A stretch of DNA of 64,000 nt from JAEXOD01 sp963663265 (GCA_963663265.2 CAXXXM010000001.1:1478287-1542286); one strand, 5' to 3'. Positions 1 through 9,904 are shown, numbered from the stretch's first letter. Translations and numbers: made by a program. Notes: generated by a model from the sequence alone, not told the origin.

Positions 1-1524
1 CAAAATGCAAAGTTCGATATTGCTGTATTAGCTCATTATGGAATCAATCTAAAAGGTTTTTATTTTGATACTATGCTTGCAAGTTATATTTTAGACCCTG
101 ACCAAAAACATAATATGGATGACTTGTCAAGAACCTATCTAAACTATTCCCCTATTCCCCTTTCAGATTTGTTAGGACGTAAAAAAAATGCCGAAATGAT
201 TTTTGATGTTGATAAAGTTTTACTTTCTAACTACTCATGTGAAGATGCTGATATTACTTTCCGATTATATAAAATTCTCGAAGCTCTTTTAGTTAAAGAA
301 AATTTAGGCGATATTGCTTTTAAGATTGAGTTTCCACTTGTAAACACATTACTTAGTATGGAAAGAGCAGGAATTAAAATTGATACTGATTCATTGAATT
401 CATTAAGCATTATAATGAGTGAAGAGTTAATTGAACTAACCAAAAATATTTATAAGTTTGCTGGTTCAGAATTTAACATAAATTCTCCTCAACAATTACA
501 ACAAATATTATTTAATAAATTAAATCTTACTCCTTCAAAAAAAACAAAAACCGGATTTTCTACTGATGCTCAATCTTTAGAGCAACTTCAAGGAGAACAT
601 GAAATCATTAACTACCTTCTTGATTATAGAGAGCTTCAAAAACTTAAATCGACCTATGTTGATGCTTTACCAAAAATGATTAATCCTAATACAAATAAAA
701 TTCATACTACCTTTAGCCAAACTGTTGCATCAACCGGAAGATTATCGAGTGGAAATCCAAATTTACAGAATATTCCAGTTAGAGCAGTATTAGGTAAAAA
801 AATAAGGAAAGCTTTTATTCCAAGTGATGGACGAATATTTGTATGTGCCGATTATAATCAAATTGAGTTGCGAATTATGGCAAGCATTTGTCAAGATCAA
901 AATTTGATTTATGCTTTTAATAATAACATTGATATTCATACAAGAACAGCTGAATTGGTTTTCGGTGTAAAAAAAGAAGAAGTTACTTCTGATATGAGAA
1001 GAAAAGCAAAAGAAGTAAATTTTGGGATTTTGTATGGAATAGGTTCTTTTGGACTTAAAAACAGATTACAAATCACTCAAACTCAAGCAAAAGAAATAAT
1101 TGACAATTATTTTAAAACTTTTAAGAACGTTAAAAGTTTTATGGAAGAATCAGTTGAAAAAGCAAAAGAAAAAGGATATGCTGAAACAATTTTGGGACGA
1201 AGGCGATATTTAAAAAACATCAATAGTCAAAATAGGGTTTTAAGGCAATTTGAAGAAAGGGTTGCAATTAATATGCCTGTTCAAGGAACAGCGGCGGATA
1301 TGATAAAACTTGCTATGATTAACATTGATAATGAACTTAAAGCTAATAAATTAAAGTCAAAAATGGTACTTCAAGTTCATGATGAATTGTTATTTGATAC
1401 CTTATTAGAAGAAAAAGAAACAATTATTAATTTAGTTAAAAAGGAAATGGAATCTGCTTTTACTCTTAATGTACCTGTTTTGGCTTCAATCGGTACTGGT
1501 AATAATTGGCTTGAAGCACATTAA
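1..1524 (+). CDS. polA: DNA polymerase I, C-terminal part (5' end outside window)
   Basis: The reading frame is open from base 1, so the gene begins upstream; the ATG at 73 is internal. The first residues read NAKFDIAVLAHYG and then FDTMLASYILDP, which fit the 3'-5' proofreading exonuclease domain. The polymerase domain follows with motif A as DYNQIELR (family consensus DYSQIELR, so Ser to Asn), the O-helix RRKAKEVNFGILYG and motif C VHDELLFD. The enzyme fills gaps and removes primers during replication and repair. The 5'-nuclease domain, if present, lies outside the window. The conserved motifs make the assignment secure. Confidence 0.97.
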   Translation, partial: QNAKFDIAVLAHYGINLKGFYFDTMLASYILDPDQKHNMDDLSRTYLNYSPIPLSDLLGRKKNAEMIFDVDKVLLSNYSCEDADITFRLYKILEALLVKENLGDIAFKIEFPLVNTLLSMERAGIKIDTDSLNSLSIIMSEELIELTKNIYKFAGSEFNINSPQQLQQILFNKLNLTPSKKTKTGFSTDAQSLEQLQGEHEIINYLLDYRELQKLKSTYVDALPKMINPNTNKIHTTFSQTVASTGRLSSGNPNLQNIPVRAVLGKKIRKAFIPSDGRIFVCADYNQIELRIMASICQDQNLIYAFNNNIDIHTRTAELVFGVKKEEVTSDMRRKAKEVNFGILYGIGSFGLKNRLQITQTQAKEIIDNYFKTFKNVKSFMEESVEKAKEKGYAETILGRRRYLKNINSQNRVLRQFEERVAINMPVQGTAADMIKLAMINIDNELKANKLKSKMVLQVHDELLFDTLLEEKETIINLVKKEMESAFTLNVPVLASIGTGNNWLEAH

Positions 1525-1587
1525 TTTTAAAAATTATTTTGTATATTATATATTATTAAAAATATAATTCATTAAATCGGAGGTTAT

Positions 1588-2196
1588 ATGTTAAAGAAGT
1601 CTATTTTATCAGTTTTTGTAATTTTTTTAATGGTTATAGTTCAAGGATGCGGTCCCTCACGTACAGTAACCAGAATAGCTACTGACGAAGTTGTAGACTT
1701 AAGTGGAAGATGGAATGATACTGATTCAAGATTAACTGCTGAACAAATGATTAGAGGTTTAGTTGAAAGACCTTGGGATGATGATTTTCAAACCCAAAAT
1801 GGGAGAAAAGCTGCTGTTATTGTTGGAACCGTGCGTAATTTGAGTTCAGAACATATCGAAACAGGTATTTTTATTAAAGATATTGAACGAGAATTAATTA
1901 ACTCAGGAAGAATTAAATTTGTTGCTACCAAAGAAGAAAGAAAAGAAATTCGTGATGAAAGATTAGATCAACAAAGTTATTCAACTGAAGAAACTGCTAA
2001 AGGTTTAGCTAATGAAACAGGTGCTGATTTTATGTTAAAAGGAAGTATTAAAAGTCAGGTTGATGCTGTTGATGGACAGGAAGTTAAATACTATCAGGTT
2101 GACTTAGAATTAATCAATCTTGAAAATAACGAAAAGGTTTGGATGGATTCTAAAAAAATTAAAAAGAATGTTGAAAAATCAAGTACCGGTTGGTAA
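1588..2196 (+). CDS. LpoB-like lipoprotein (penicillin-binding-protein activator family)
   Basis: A 202-residue protein with a hydrophobic N-terminus ending in a lipobox (VQGC, Cys near residue 21), so it is probably an outer-membrane-anchored lipoprotein. The mature part contains a G(T)VRNLSSEHI segment, an alpha/beta region with DIERELINSGRIKFV, and GLANETGADFMLKGSI, which resemble the LpoB/YcfM family. In E. coli LpoB stimulates the peptidoglycan synthase PBP1b from the outer membrane. A strong ribosome site (GGAGG) lies just before the ATG. It is the first of three consecutive genes for exported proteins. Family match is likely; the partner is unknown. Confidence 0.8.
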   Translation: MLKKSILSVFVIFLMVIVQGCGPSRTVTRIATDEVVDLSGRWNDTDSRLTAEQMIRGLVERPWDDDFQTQNGRKAAVIVGTVRNLSSEHIETGIFIKDIERELINSGRIKFVATKEERKEIRDERLDQQSYSTEETAKGLANETGADFMLKGSIKSQVDAVDGQEVKYYQVDLELINLENNEKVWMDSKKIKKNVEKSSTGW

Positions 2197-2222
2197 TATA
2201 TTATATTATTTCCGGGGGAATA

Positions 2223-3605
2223 ATGAAATTTAAAACTAAAATTATTGTCTTTTTTTTACTTCTGATTTTTGTTTTTGGCTGCGGGAGCATGAAAACAAAT
2301 AAAGATCATTATGTAGAAATTGATAAATTTGTCAATTCAAGAAGTTTTGATTCAGCTGCAACACTATTGGTTGCAGCTAAAGATAACTTTTATGGTAATA
2401 AAGATAGAGTTTTATATTGGCTGGACCTTGGTTTATTAAATCATTATAGAGGTGATTATACTCAAAGCAACCAATTACTTGAAAAGGCTGAATTTGCCAT
2501 TGATGAACTTTATACATCAAGTATTTCAAAGGGAGCTGCTTCTATGCTCCTTAATGATAATGCTTTAGATTATTCAGGTGATGATTATGAAAATATTTAC
2601 TTAAATGTTTTCAAATGTTTAAATTACCTTAAATTAAACTCATTTGACGAAGCTTTTGTTGAGGTTAGAAGAATAAATGATAAATTAACTTTATTAACCG
2701 ATAAATATCAGAAAATTGCAGATTCATATAATGAATCTGATGAAAAAAACGTAAAGTTTAAACCCGGGGAAAGTACCTTCCACAACTCAGCTTTAGGAAG
2801 GTATTTAAGTATGCTTCTTTACAGGACTGAGGGAAACTATGATGCAGCTCGAATTGATCGAGAAAAAATAGTTGAAGCATTTCAGCTGCAAAGTAATGTA
2901 TATGATTTCCCTATCCCTCAATTAGATAGTATTTTTGAAAGAACAGACTCTGTAAGAGTTAATTTTATTTCTTTGTATGGTAAAGCTCCTGAAAAATTTG
3001 CTTATGAATTAACTGTTCATGCTGATTCCAATATCATTTATGTTTCTTCTACAAACGGTAAAGAAACAAAAGAGGTTGATAGAATGGTTTGGCCTGGTGT
3101 GAACAAAGATTTGCATTTTAAATTGTCGTTGCCATATATGGAAAAAAAGCCTTCCAAAGTTGCTAAAATTGAAATAGTAATTGATGGTGTTGCAACCGGA
3201 TTTCTTCAAAAAATTGAAAGTTTAGAGAATGTTGCTCTTGATACTTACAAACTTAAGGAACCAATTGTTTACCTAAAATCGATTACAAGAACTGTTCTAA
3301 AAGCAATGGCTACTCATGCCGCTAATAAAGAGTTAGACAAAACAACCGGAGGTGGTTTTTTAGGTTCTCTCACTCGTGCTGTTACAGGTGCAATTATGGA
3401 TGCAACTGAAAATGCTGATTTACGAACCTCAAGATATTTTCCTGCTTTTGTATCCATTGGCGAATTAAAAACTCTTCCCGGTGAACACTCAATTATGATT
3501 AAATACTATAATGAGCAAGGAATTCTATTGTTTTGTGAAGACTTAGGAAAAAAAGATATAAAACGTGATGGTATCAATTTATTTGAATCGTTTTATTTAA
3601 ATTAA
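2223..3605 (+). CDS. COG3014-like lipoprotein
   Basis: About 460 residues with a signal peptide and lipobox (VFGCGS). I chose the ATG at 2223 because a GGGGGA ribosome site lies just ahead and the signal sequence starts there; an upstream in-frame start at 2190 would overlap the previous gene and add non-signal residues. The N-terminal half has helical TPR-like character (YWLDLGLLNHYRGDYTQSNQLLEKAE). The C-terminal half contains a Gly-rich stretch (TTGGGFLGSLTRAVTG) and ends in strands, as in COG3014 proteins, whose function is unknown. It sits between LpoB-like and LPP20-like genes, an arrangement I recall from other Gram-negative genomes. Confidence 0.75.
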   Translation: MKFKTKIIVFFLLLIFVFGCGSMKTNKDHYVEIDKFVNSRSFDSAATLLVAAKDNFYGNKDRVLYWLDLGLLNHYRGDYTQSNQLLEKAEFAIDELYTSSISKGAASMLLNDNALDYSGDDYENIYLNVFKCLNYLKLNSFDEAFVEVRRINDKLTLLTDKYQKIADSYNESDEKNVKFKPGESTFHNSALGRYLSMLLYRTEGNYDAARIDREKIVEAFQLQSNVYDFPIPQLDSIFERTDSVRVNFISLYGKAPEKFAYELTVHADSNIIYVSSTNGKETKEVDRMVWPGVNKDLHFKLSLPYMEKKPSKVAKIEIVIDGVATGFLQKIESLENVALDTYKLKEPIVYLKSITRTVLKAMATHAANKELDKTTGGGFLGSLTRAVTGAIMDATENADLRTSRYFPAFVSIGELKTLPGEHSIMIKYYNEQGILLFCEDLGKKDIKRDGINLFESFYLN

Positions 3606-3639
3606 TTATAGGATATATAATCCTGATATAGGAGTAATT

Positions 3640-4647
3640 ATGAAGAAATACGCATTAATTTTATTTTTTGCAGTTGGTTTGTTTTCTAATTTAATTTTTG
3701 CTCAAGATAGACCGAACTGGGTTGATAACCCAAACAGTAAGTATTCTGATGTTTCTTATCTTGTAGCTGTTGGTGATGGTGATAATAGAAAAGCTGCCGA
3801 AAATAATGCTTCAAGTAATTTGGCTTTGATTTTCAAATCCGATATTAAGGTTGATAACTCGCAAATAGATCGTTACAATGAATTATTAGGTGATCAAGAA
3901 GCATTTCAACACGAATCGAATGTAACAAAAAAAGTCAAAGTATCTTCTAATCAAACTTTATTTAATGTGAAATTTGGTGAAAGCTATACTGACAAATCTG
4001 GTAGAGTTTTTATTATTGCTTATATTGATAGAATGGAAACTGCCGATATCTATAATGAAAAAATTAAAGGGAATACTGAAAAAATCAAATTCTTTTTAGA
4101 TATCGCAAGTCAATCTTCCGACAAAACTATTAATTATGCATCATTAAATGCCGCAAGTATTTTCAGCTTAGATAATGAGCTGCTTATTGAACAATTAAAA
4201 ATAATTAGTCCAGAATTCGGAATTACTGAAGGTTTGGGTTATGATCATAATGACATAGTAAAAAAAAGCATCGATGCTGCTAAAGAGATTACTTTTTCTG
4301 TTTCAATTGAAAATGATACTGACGGCAAAACAACCGCTTTTATTAAAGAGTATCTTAGTTCAAAGGGTTTTGTAATTAATGCTAATCCAATTTTATTGAT
4401 TGATGGTAATGTAACATATGAAAAATTAGACTTAGCAAGGCCTGAAAAATTTGTTACTTGGAATTTATACTTAAATATGAAAGATACATCTGACAACACC
4501 TTACTTTCAACAACTGCAAAAGGACGCGAAGGTAGTGTCTCTTATGATGCTGCACTTTCTCGTTGTGTAAATGAGATTGGGAAAAAAATCAAATCCGATT
4601 TCGGTCAAAAACTATCTACATATTTTGACGGCTTAGTAAAAAAATAA
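3640..4647 (+). CDS. LPP20-domain exported protein
   Basis: 335 residues with an ordinary signal peptide (cleavage near FAQ-DRP, no lipobox Cys), so probably periplasmic. After the signal comes RPNWVDNPNSKY and LVAVGDGDNRKAAENNASSNLA, typical of the LPP20 fold (P-x-W, then a helix of Ala-rich repeats). The C-terminal half may be a second alpha/beta domain. An AGGAG ribosome site precedes the ATG. It closes the three-gene cell-envelope operon and is followed by a clear terminator. The molecular role is not known. Confidence 0.72.
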   Translation: MKKYALILFFAVGLFSNLIFAQDRPNWVDNPNSKYSDVSYLVAVGDGDNRKAAENNASSNLALIFKSDIKVDNSQIDRYNELLGDQEAFQHESNVTKKVKVSSNQTLFNVKFGESYTDKSGRVFIIAYIDRMETADIYNEKIKGNTEKIKFFLDIASQSSDKTINYASLNAASIFSLDNELLIEQLKIISPEFGITEGLGYDHNDIVKKSIDAAKEITFSVSIENDTDGKTTAFIKEYLSSKGFVINANPILLIDGNVTYEKLDLARPEKFVTWNLYLNMKDTSDNTLLSTTAKGREGSVSYDAALSRCVNEIGKKIKSDFGQKLSTYFDGLVKK

Positions 4648-4656
4648 TATTCACTT

Positions 4657-4684
4657 GGAGTACTCAACTTGAGTACTCCTTTTT
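4657..4684 (+). terminator. Rho-independent terminator after the lipoprotein operon
   Basis: A perfect 9-bp stem, GGAGTACTC at 4657-4665 and GAGTACTCC at 4671-4679, with loop AACTT and a run of five T. It ends the 1588-4647 operon on the + strand. Confidence 0.92.
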
Positions 4685-4699
4685 ATTTCAAACATATTA

Positions 4700-5836
4700 A
4701 TGAAAAAACTATTCTTAATTGCGAAATGGGAATTAAAAGAAAAATTCCTTCACAAGTCCTTTATTATCTATTTTTTTATTAGTCAATTTTTACTGTTTCT
4801 TACCATTTCATTAACAGGAGATAACTCAGAACCAAGTAATATTCCTAAAACCATCGGTATTGTCACCCCAACAATTATTAACACTTCAAAATTAATAAAA
4901 TCCGTTAATGAAACTAATTCATTAATTATCAAAATTAACAAGAATGACTTTCTAACTGAGAGTGGTAGTTTAGATTATAATAAATTGTTATTTGCCGAAC
5001 ATCTCGATTTTTTAATTGCAAATGATACAAAGGGAATATCATTATACTATTCTGGATTCAAAGAAAATAGCGAGGTTATAGAAGTACAAAGCATACTTTT
5101 AAATACTTTATCTAACGATATTTATAATAACACAAAATTTAATTTAAAAAAGATAACTCCAATTGGTAATTTTTCAATAAACACTCTTATCAATAAACTT
5201 GGAATAAATTTAATATTTATATTTATTATTCTTGTCTCTGGAAATTTATTCTTACGAAGTTTTTCTTATGAAAAATCTAATAAAATAATAGAAATATTGT
5301 TATCAAGTACTTCTTCTAATATTTTGATTTTAGGTAAATCGATTGGATTATTTATTTTTGTGATTATTCAATTGTTTTTCTGGCTTTTAACTAGCTCGTT
5401 ATTTGGAAATAGTTTTCTAAATAGTACATTGTTTAATTTTGAAATTTTAAGTCTTTTTTTTGTTGGATTAACGTTTTATGTAACTGTTTTTACTGGATTA
5501 GGGACACTTGTTAATTATGAAAGCGATACTAACTTAGTTATGGGTATTATTTCTTTATTTTTAATACTCCCATTACTTACTATTAAGGAGATTATTTTTT
5601 TTCCAAATTCAATTATTTCTACTTTTTTAACATACTTCCCTTTTACTGCAACTTCAACTTTAATAATTAAAAGTGGATTTTTAAGTATAAATTTTAATGA
5701 AATAATTATCTCTTTATCCTTACTAATAATTTTTATATTTTTAATTAGTAAAACTATTTCCATTTTATTTGAACGTAGTATTCAAAACTTGGATAGAAAG
5801 AATACTTTTTGTAAGTTTTCAAAAAAATCCAACTAA
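4700..5836 (+). CDS. ABC-2 type transporter permease
   Basis: 378 residues beginning MKKLFLIAKWELKEKFLHKSF, the usual start of NatB/ABC-2 permeases. One membrane segment lies near residues 20-40, followed by an extracytoplasmic domain to about residue 165 and then five or so membrane segments to about 365. Such proteins pair with a separate ATPase subunit to export substrates or ions, but no ABC ATPase gene is next to it here. No good ribosome site precedes the ATG. It lies directly after a terminator and 18 bases before nadD. Substrate unknown. Confidence 0.8.
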   Translation: MKKLFLIAKWELKEKFLHKSFIIYFFISQFLLFLTISLTGDNSEPSNIPKTIGIVTPTIINTSKLIKSVNETNSLIIKINKNDFLTESGSLDYNKLLFAEHLDFLIANDTKGISLYYSGFKENSEVIEVQSILLNTLSNDIYNNTKFNLKKITPIGNFSINTLINKLGINLIFIFIILVSGNLFLRSFSYEKSNKIIEILLSSTSSNILILGKSIGLFIFVIIQLFFWLLTSSLFGNSFLNSTLFNFEILSLFFVGLTFYVTVFTGLGTLVNYESDTNLVMGIISLFLILPLLTIKEIIFFPNSIISTFLTYFPFTATSTLIIKSGFLSINFNEIIISLSLLIIFIFLISKTISILFERSIQNLDRKNTFCKFSKKSN

Positions 5837-5854
5837 TAGAAAAGAGGTAATTAA

Positions 5855-6445
5855 TTGAAAAAAATTGCTATTATGGGCGGGACTTTCGATCCAATTCATA
5901 ACGGACATATTGAAACTGCAAAATATATTATCGAAAATAAAAAATTTGATGAATTTGTTTTCATTCCTTGTTATATTTCACCATTAAAGCAAGATTTGCA
6001 CTCATCCTCTACTAACGATAGATTAAATATGCTAAAATTAGCATTAAAAGATTATCCATATTTTACTTTTTCAGATATTGAATTACGAAAAAAAGAAATT
6101 TCCTATACTATCAATACTTTAAGAGAATTTAAAAAAGATGATAACGAACTTAATTTGATTATTGGATTTGACAATTATGCCTTATTTGAAAAATGGTATC
6201 TTCCTGAAGAAATTCTTAAAATATCAAACGTTTTAGTATTAAAAAGAAATATCAATTCTGCTGAGTTGAAAATCAATCATAGTTTTAATGGTTTTGAATT
6301 TGTTACAAACCCAATTATTAACATATCTTCAACTATAATTAGAGAAATGGTTTCTAATAACTTATCGATTGATGGTCTAGTACCTGATGAAGTAAAAAAC
6401 TATATAAATTTAAATAAATTGTACAAAACAGATTATCAAAAGTAG
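5855..6445 (+). CDS. nadD: Nicotinate-nucleotide adenylyltransferase
   Basis: 196 residues. It transfers AMP from ATP to nicotinate mononucleotide, giving deamido-NAD in NAD synthesis. The nucleotidyltransferase signature GGTFDPIHNGH occupies residues 8-18, with the HxGH-type HNGH at 15-18, and the C-terminal ISSTIIR motif is present. The start is TTG at 5855, preceded by an AGAGGT ribosome site; the protein would lose its first strand if started later. Length fits the family. Confidence 0.95.
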   Translation: MKKIAIMGGTFDPIHNGHIETAKYIIENKKFDEFVFIPCYISPLKQDLHSSSTNDRLNMLKLALKDYPYFTFSDIELRKKEISYTINTLREFKKDDNELNLIIGFDNYALFEKWYLPEEILKISNVLVLKRNINSAELKINHSFNGFEFVTNPIINISSTIIREMVSNNLSIDGLVPDEVKNYINLNKLYKTDYQK

Positions 6446-6499
6446 ACCAATGTATAAATCATTTTCGAATAATATTCAACATAATAATCAATCTTATCT

Positions 6500-7177
6500 A
6501 TGATTTTAATACATAAAAATTCTAAAAAAATAATCGGACTTTTCGTTTTATTTATTTCTCTATTTAGCCAAAACATTAACAATGCTCAAATATTTTCTCC
6601 ATCACTTCAAGAAGGAATAGATAGTATTGCAAGTTATATTAATTCTGATGAATATGATTCCTTGAAAACTACAATTCCTCCAATAAACTTAATTGACTCA
6701 ATCTATACAAATGCCAGAAAGTTTTACAATAATGATTTATCCGAAACACTTTTAGCAATGATGATTGTATGTCTGCCAGTAAATAAATTTGACATTTCTA
6801 TTCCAATTATTGGTATTAAATTGCAGTTAAACTTGCCGGCTCCACTTACCATATCAGTTGAAGGTAAAAAAAACAAACTGCCTAAATATTTTATTACTAC
6901 CCCACACCAAATTAATGATATTGATAAACTTTCACATTTTTTTGGCAATGCATTTTGGAGTTATAATTTGAATAATACAAATTTTTCAACTATATTAGGT
7001 TATTGTGTTGAGTATTTTGAATCACTTTTTAAGGTAAGTGGTGCTTTAGATTACAGAGATATAAAAGTTAATAAACTTGGTGAGCAGTTTGGATTGGAAT
7101 TGAATAACGATAAAACTGTTCTTCCATCAAAATTTTTTAAGAATATTTTAACAATGCAAGAGAAGAATAATGAATAA
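6500..7177 (+). CDS. Hypothetical exported or membrane protein, VanZ/DUF2279-like motif
   Basis: I do not recognise this 225-residue protein firmly. The N-terminus is hydrophobic (KIIGLFVLFISLFSQ), suggesting a signal peptide or anchor. A short motif reads DKLSHFFGNAFW, later followed by DYRDIKVNKLGEQFG. The spacing of a DK..H motif and a D..D...N..G..FG motif recalls VanZ/YfiM-type (DUF2279) proteins, but the similarity is weak. Its last eight bases overlap the start of the downstream response regulator, so the two are probably translated together and may be functionally linked. Confidence 0.55.
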   Translation: MILIHKNSKKIIGLFVLFISLFSQNINNAQIFSPSLQEGIDSIASYINSDEYDSLKTTIPPINLIDSIYTNARKFYNNDLSETLLAMMIVCLPVNKFDISIPIIGIKLQLNLPAPLTISVEGKKNKLPKYFITTPHQINDIDKLSHFFGNAFWSYNLNNTNFSTILGYCVEYFESLFKVSGALDYRDIKVNKLGEQFGLELNNDKTVLPSKFFKNILTMQEKNNE

Positions 7178-8534
7178 TATTTTTATTATTGATGACGAAA
7201 TTGAGATATGCGAAAGTATCAAGCTATTATTAGAATATGAAGGATACACGGTTGATTACTCGAATAGTTCAGAAAAAGCTTTAAGCATTATAAACAGAAA
7301 CAACTATGCTTGTATCTTATTGGATATTCAAATGCCTGAAATTAATGGATTTGAAGTTTTAGATTATATACATAAAAATAATATTACTGCAAGTGTTATT
7401 ATGATTTCGGCATTCAGCAGCCTTGAAAATGCGGTTAAAGCCACAAAATTAGGTGCTTTCGACTTTATTGAAAAACCAATTGATAGAGATAAATTAATAA
7501 TTAGTATTAGAAATGCAGTTGAAAAGACTAAATTAAAAAATGAAAATAAAAAATTAAAAGATACGGTTTATGGTTCAAATAGAATACTTGGAACAAGTAA
7601 AGCAATAAAAAACGTAATTTCCACAATAGAATGCGTTGCCAAAACAGAAGCACGGATATTGATTACCGGTGAAAATGGTACAGGTAAAGAGTTGGTAGCT
7701 CAAGAGATTCATTTATTAAGTGGACGTACAAATAATGAATTTGTTGAAGTTAACTGTGCAGCTATTCCTAATGAATTAATTGAGTCAGAATTATTTGGAC
7801 ATGAAAAAGGTTCGTTTACCGGTGCATTTAAACAACGTTTAGGAAAGTTTCAACAAGCTCATAATGGTACTCTATTTTTAGATGAAATCGGAGATATGAG
7901 TTTACAAGCTCAAGCTAAAGTTCTTAAAGCTATTGAAGAAGGTAAAATTGAAAGGGTTGGTGGTGAACAAAAAATTGATGTTAACGTCAGATTGGTTGCA
8001 GCTACTAATAAAAACTTAATTGAAGAAATTGAAAAAGGCAATTTTAGAGAAGACTTATATCATAGAATTAACGTAATTCCTATTCACCTCCCCCCTCTTC
8101 GCGAAAGACAAGAAGACATACCAATTTTAATTGATTATTTCAACACAGACTTAAGTGAAAAATATCACTTAGCAAAAAAGGAATTTGCACCCGATTTACT
8201 TATGCATTTAACTAATCAAGAGTGGAAAGGGAATATTAGAGAACTTAGAAACTTTGTTGAAAGAATTGTTATTATGGTAAATGAACAATATGTTACGATT
8301 GAAAATATTTCTACTTTCACACAAATTAAGGGTACAAAAAACCAAGATTTATTCGATATATCAAATTCTTTTCAAGAGTTCAAAGAAAAGGCTGAAAAAG
8401 TATTTATTATTAAACAATTAGAAGCTAATAATTGGAATATTAGCAAAACAGCAGAAATATTAGATATTCAGCGTAGTCATTTGTACACAAAAATCAAAAA
8501 ATTTGGTATAGAAAAAGATTTTAAACAAGATTAA
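7170..8534 (+). CDS. Sigma-54-dependent response regulator (NtrC family)
   Basis: 454 residues in three parts: a receiver domain (1-120) with D8/D9, phospho-acceptor D52, S80 and K102; an AAA+ sigma-54 activator domain with Walker A GENGTGKE (167-174) and the sigma-54 contact loop as GSFTGA (canonical GAFTGA); and a C-terminal Fis-type helix-turn-helix (NISKTAEILDIQRSHLY). It should activate sigma-54 promoters when phosphorylated. No histidine kinase lies next to it. The convergent gene downstream encodes a PAS protein without a kinase domain, sharing a 4-base overlap of stop codons. Confidence 0.95.
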   Translation: MNNIFIIDDEIEICESIKLLLEYEGYTVDYSNSSEKALSIINRNNYACILLDIQMPEINGFEVLDYIHKNNITASVIMISAFSSLENAVKATKLGAFDFIEKPIDRDKLIISIRNAVEKTKLKNENKKLKDTVYGSNRILGTSKAIKNVISTIECVAKTEARILITGENGTGKELVAQEIHLLSGRTNNEFVEVNCAAIPNELIESELFGHEKGSFTGAFKQRLGKFQQAHNGTLFLDEIGDMSLQAQAKVLKAIEEGKIERVGGEQKIDVNVRLVAATNKNLIEEIEKGNFREDLYHRINVIPIHLPPLRERQEDIPILIDYFNTDLSEKYHLAKKEFAPDLLMHLTNQEWKGNIRELRNFVERIVIMVNEQYVTIENISTFTQIKGTKNQDLFDISNSFQEFKEKAEKVFIIKQLEANNWNISKTAEILDIQRSHLYTKIKKFGIEKDFKQD

Positions 8535-9895
8535 TAAAATACAGGATCTTTCATAGCAAGCAATTTAATCATTTTGCCTTTATATTCAGTTTGAATATTA
8601 ACAGCAGAAAATTTAATTGTTGTTCCCATTTTATCTTTTATTCTAATTTCAAAGATATCCGTTTTGCATTGTTGTATAATTTTTAGATATTCGCTTCGTT
8701 TTTCAGAATCAAATATTTCAAATAACGTCTTTTTTGTAAGTGGATTAATAATAATGCTTGTAATATCTTGGAAATCATTATTTGCATCCACAATTACTCC
8801 GCTATCATGATAAATCTGGTAAGGGAAAATTGAAAATACAACTTTTTGAAAACTCTCTAATGCCTCCATCAAATCTATCTTGTTTGATACATTTGTTTTT
8901 AAATTAGATAAATCAAAATTATTTGATTTTTTTAATTCCTCATCTTTTAATCTTTCAAGACTTTCTTCCATTTTCTTAAAGCGAGTTATATCTTCGGCAA
9001 AACCATAAATGTGTTGAATAAATCTTCCGGTTTCTTCAAATTGAGGTAGTAGATAATCTCTTATCCATATATATTCCCCATTTTTATCAACTATTCTATA
9101 TTCTCCCCACGATATTTCATTTGGCTTTAATTTTAATCGTAAGGTTTGAAATAAATGGACATCTGCTTGACTTATTATTGCTGTCCAACCACCTAAATCT
9201 TCAACATCTCTTAATTCATAACCTGTCAATTTTTTAAAGGCTTTGCTTGTTTCAATTAATTGAAAACGAGAATTGGATATAACACGTAAAGTATAAAAAA
9301 ATGAGTCTTTTAAATTAGTTATTAAATTAATTTTACTTGCCAAAAGATTTAATTTATTTTCTGCAAGTTTTCGCTTATCAGTCTCAACCTCTAATAAATC
9401 TTTTATTTTATCAAATTCTTCATTTATTTCAGATTTTAATGATTCCTTTGTAAACTCCCAAGGCTCTAAATTAAGAATTTCAATTAAGGTTAAATTCCTA
9501 TTACCTAACATTATTGGCGATAAAGAGGCTTCCACTAATTTTTGTGCCCCAATTTTAGTAATATATCTTTCGTAAACAATGTTAATTTTTTGTGTAAGGT
9601 AACTTTCTTTAATCTTATCAATTTCTTTTGCCAAAAATGGATCAATATCGTTCAATTTTGCTTTTAGCAAAAGTGCAGCATTAGTGGAATAATAAACTCC
9701 TGCTTCATTGTTTACAAATAGTATTGAGTCTCTAATACAGTCATAAAGAATAAGAGGATTTTTATTTTTATCAAAAATACTCTTATTAATTATTTTTACA
9801 CTATTTAGAGCTTTTATTTTTTCTTCATTGTCAGAAATTAATTTCTTCATTTCTGATATAGAATTAACACCAAATTCTTTAAGTAATTCTTCCAT
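8531..9895 (-). CDS. PAS-domain sensor protein without an output domain
   Basis: 454 residues with no signal peptide or membrane segment. A heptad-like region (about 155-200) separates an N-terminal PAS-like part from a better PAS domain (about 205-320), which contains KAFKKLTGYELRDVEDLGGW and a PAC motif (WGEYRIVDKNGEYIWIRDY). A third PAS-like region covers about 345-454. I see no H-box, HATPase, GGDEF or methyl-accepting region, so it must act through a partner. It converges on the NtrC-type regulator and lies 9 bases downstream of the TIGR02757 gene. Confidence 0.75.
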   Translation of the reverse strand: MEELLKEFGVNSISEMKKLISDNEEKIKALNSVKIINKSIFDKNKNPLILYDCIRDSILFVNNEAGVYYSTNAALLLKAKLNDIDPFLAKEIDKIKESYLTQKINIVYERYITKIGAQKLVEASLSPIMLGNRNLTLIEILNLEPWEFTKESLKSEINEEFDKIKDLLEVETDKRKLAENKLNLLASKINLITNLKDSFFYTLRVISNSRFQLIETSKAFKKLTGYELRDVEDLGGWTAIISQADVHLFQTLRLKLKPNEISWGEYRIVDKNGEYIWIRDYLLPQFEETGRFIQHIYGFAEDITRFKKMEESLERLKDEELKKSNNFDLSNLKTNVSNKIDLMEALESFQKVVFSIFPYQIYHDSGVIVDANNDFQDITSIIINPLTKKTLFEIFDSEKRSEYLKIIQQCKTDIFEIRIKDKMGTTIKFSAVNIQTEYKGKMIKLLAMKDPVFY

Positions 9896-9904
9896 TGTTT
9901 TATA

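Noticed and set aside
2965..2985. GTATGGT sequence resembling half of the LexA box
   Set aside because: It is a single half-site inside a coding region with no matching arm and no promoter role.
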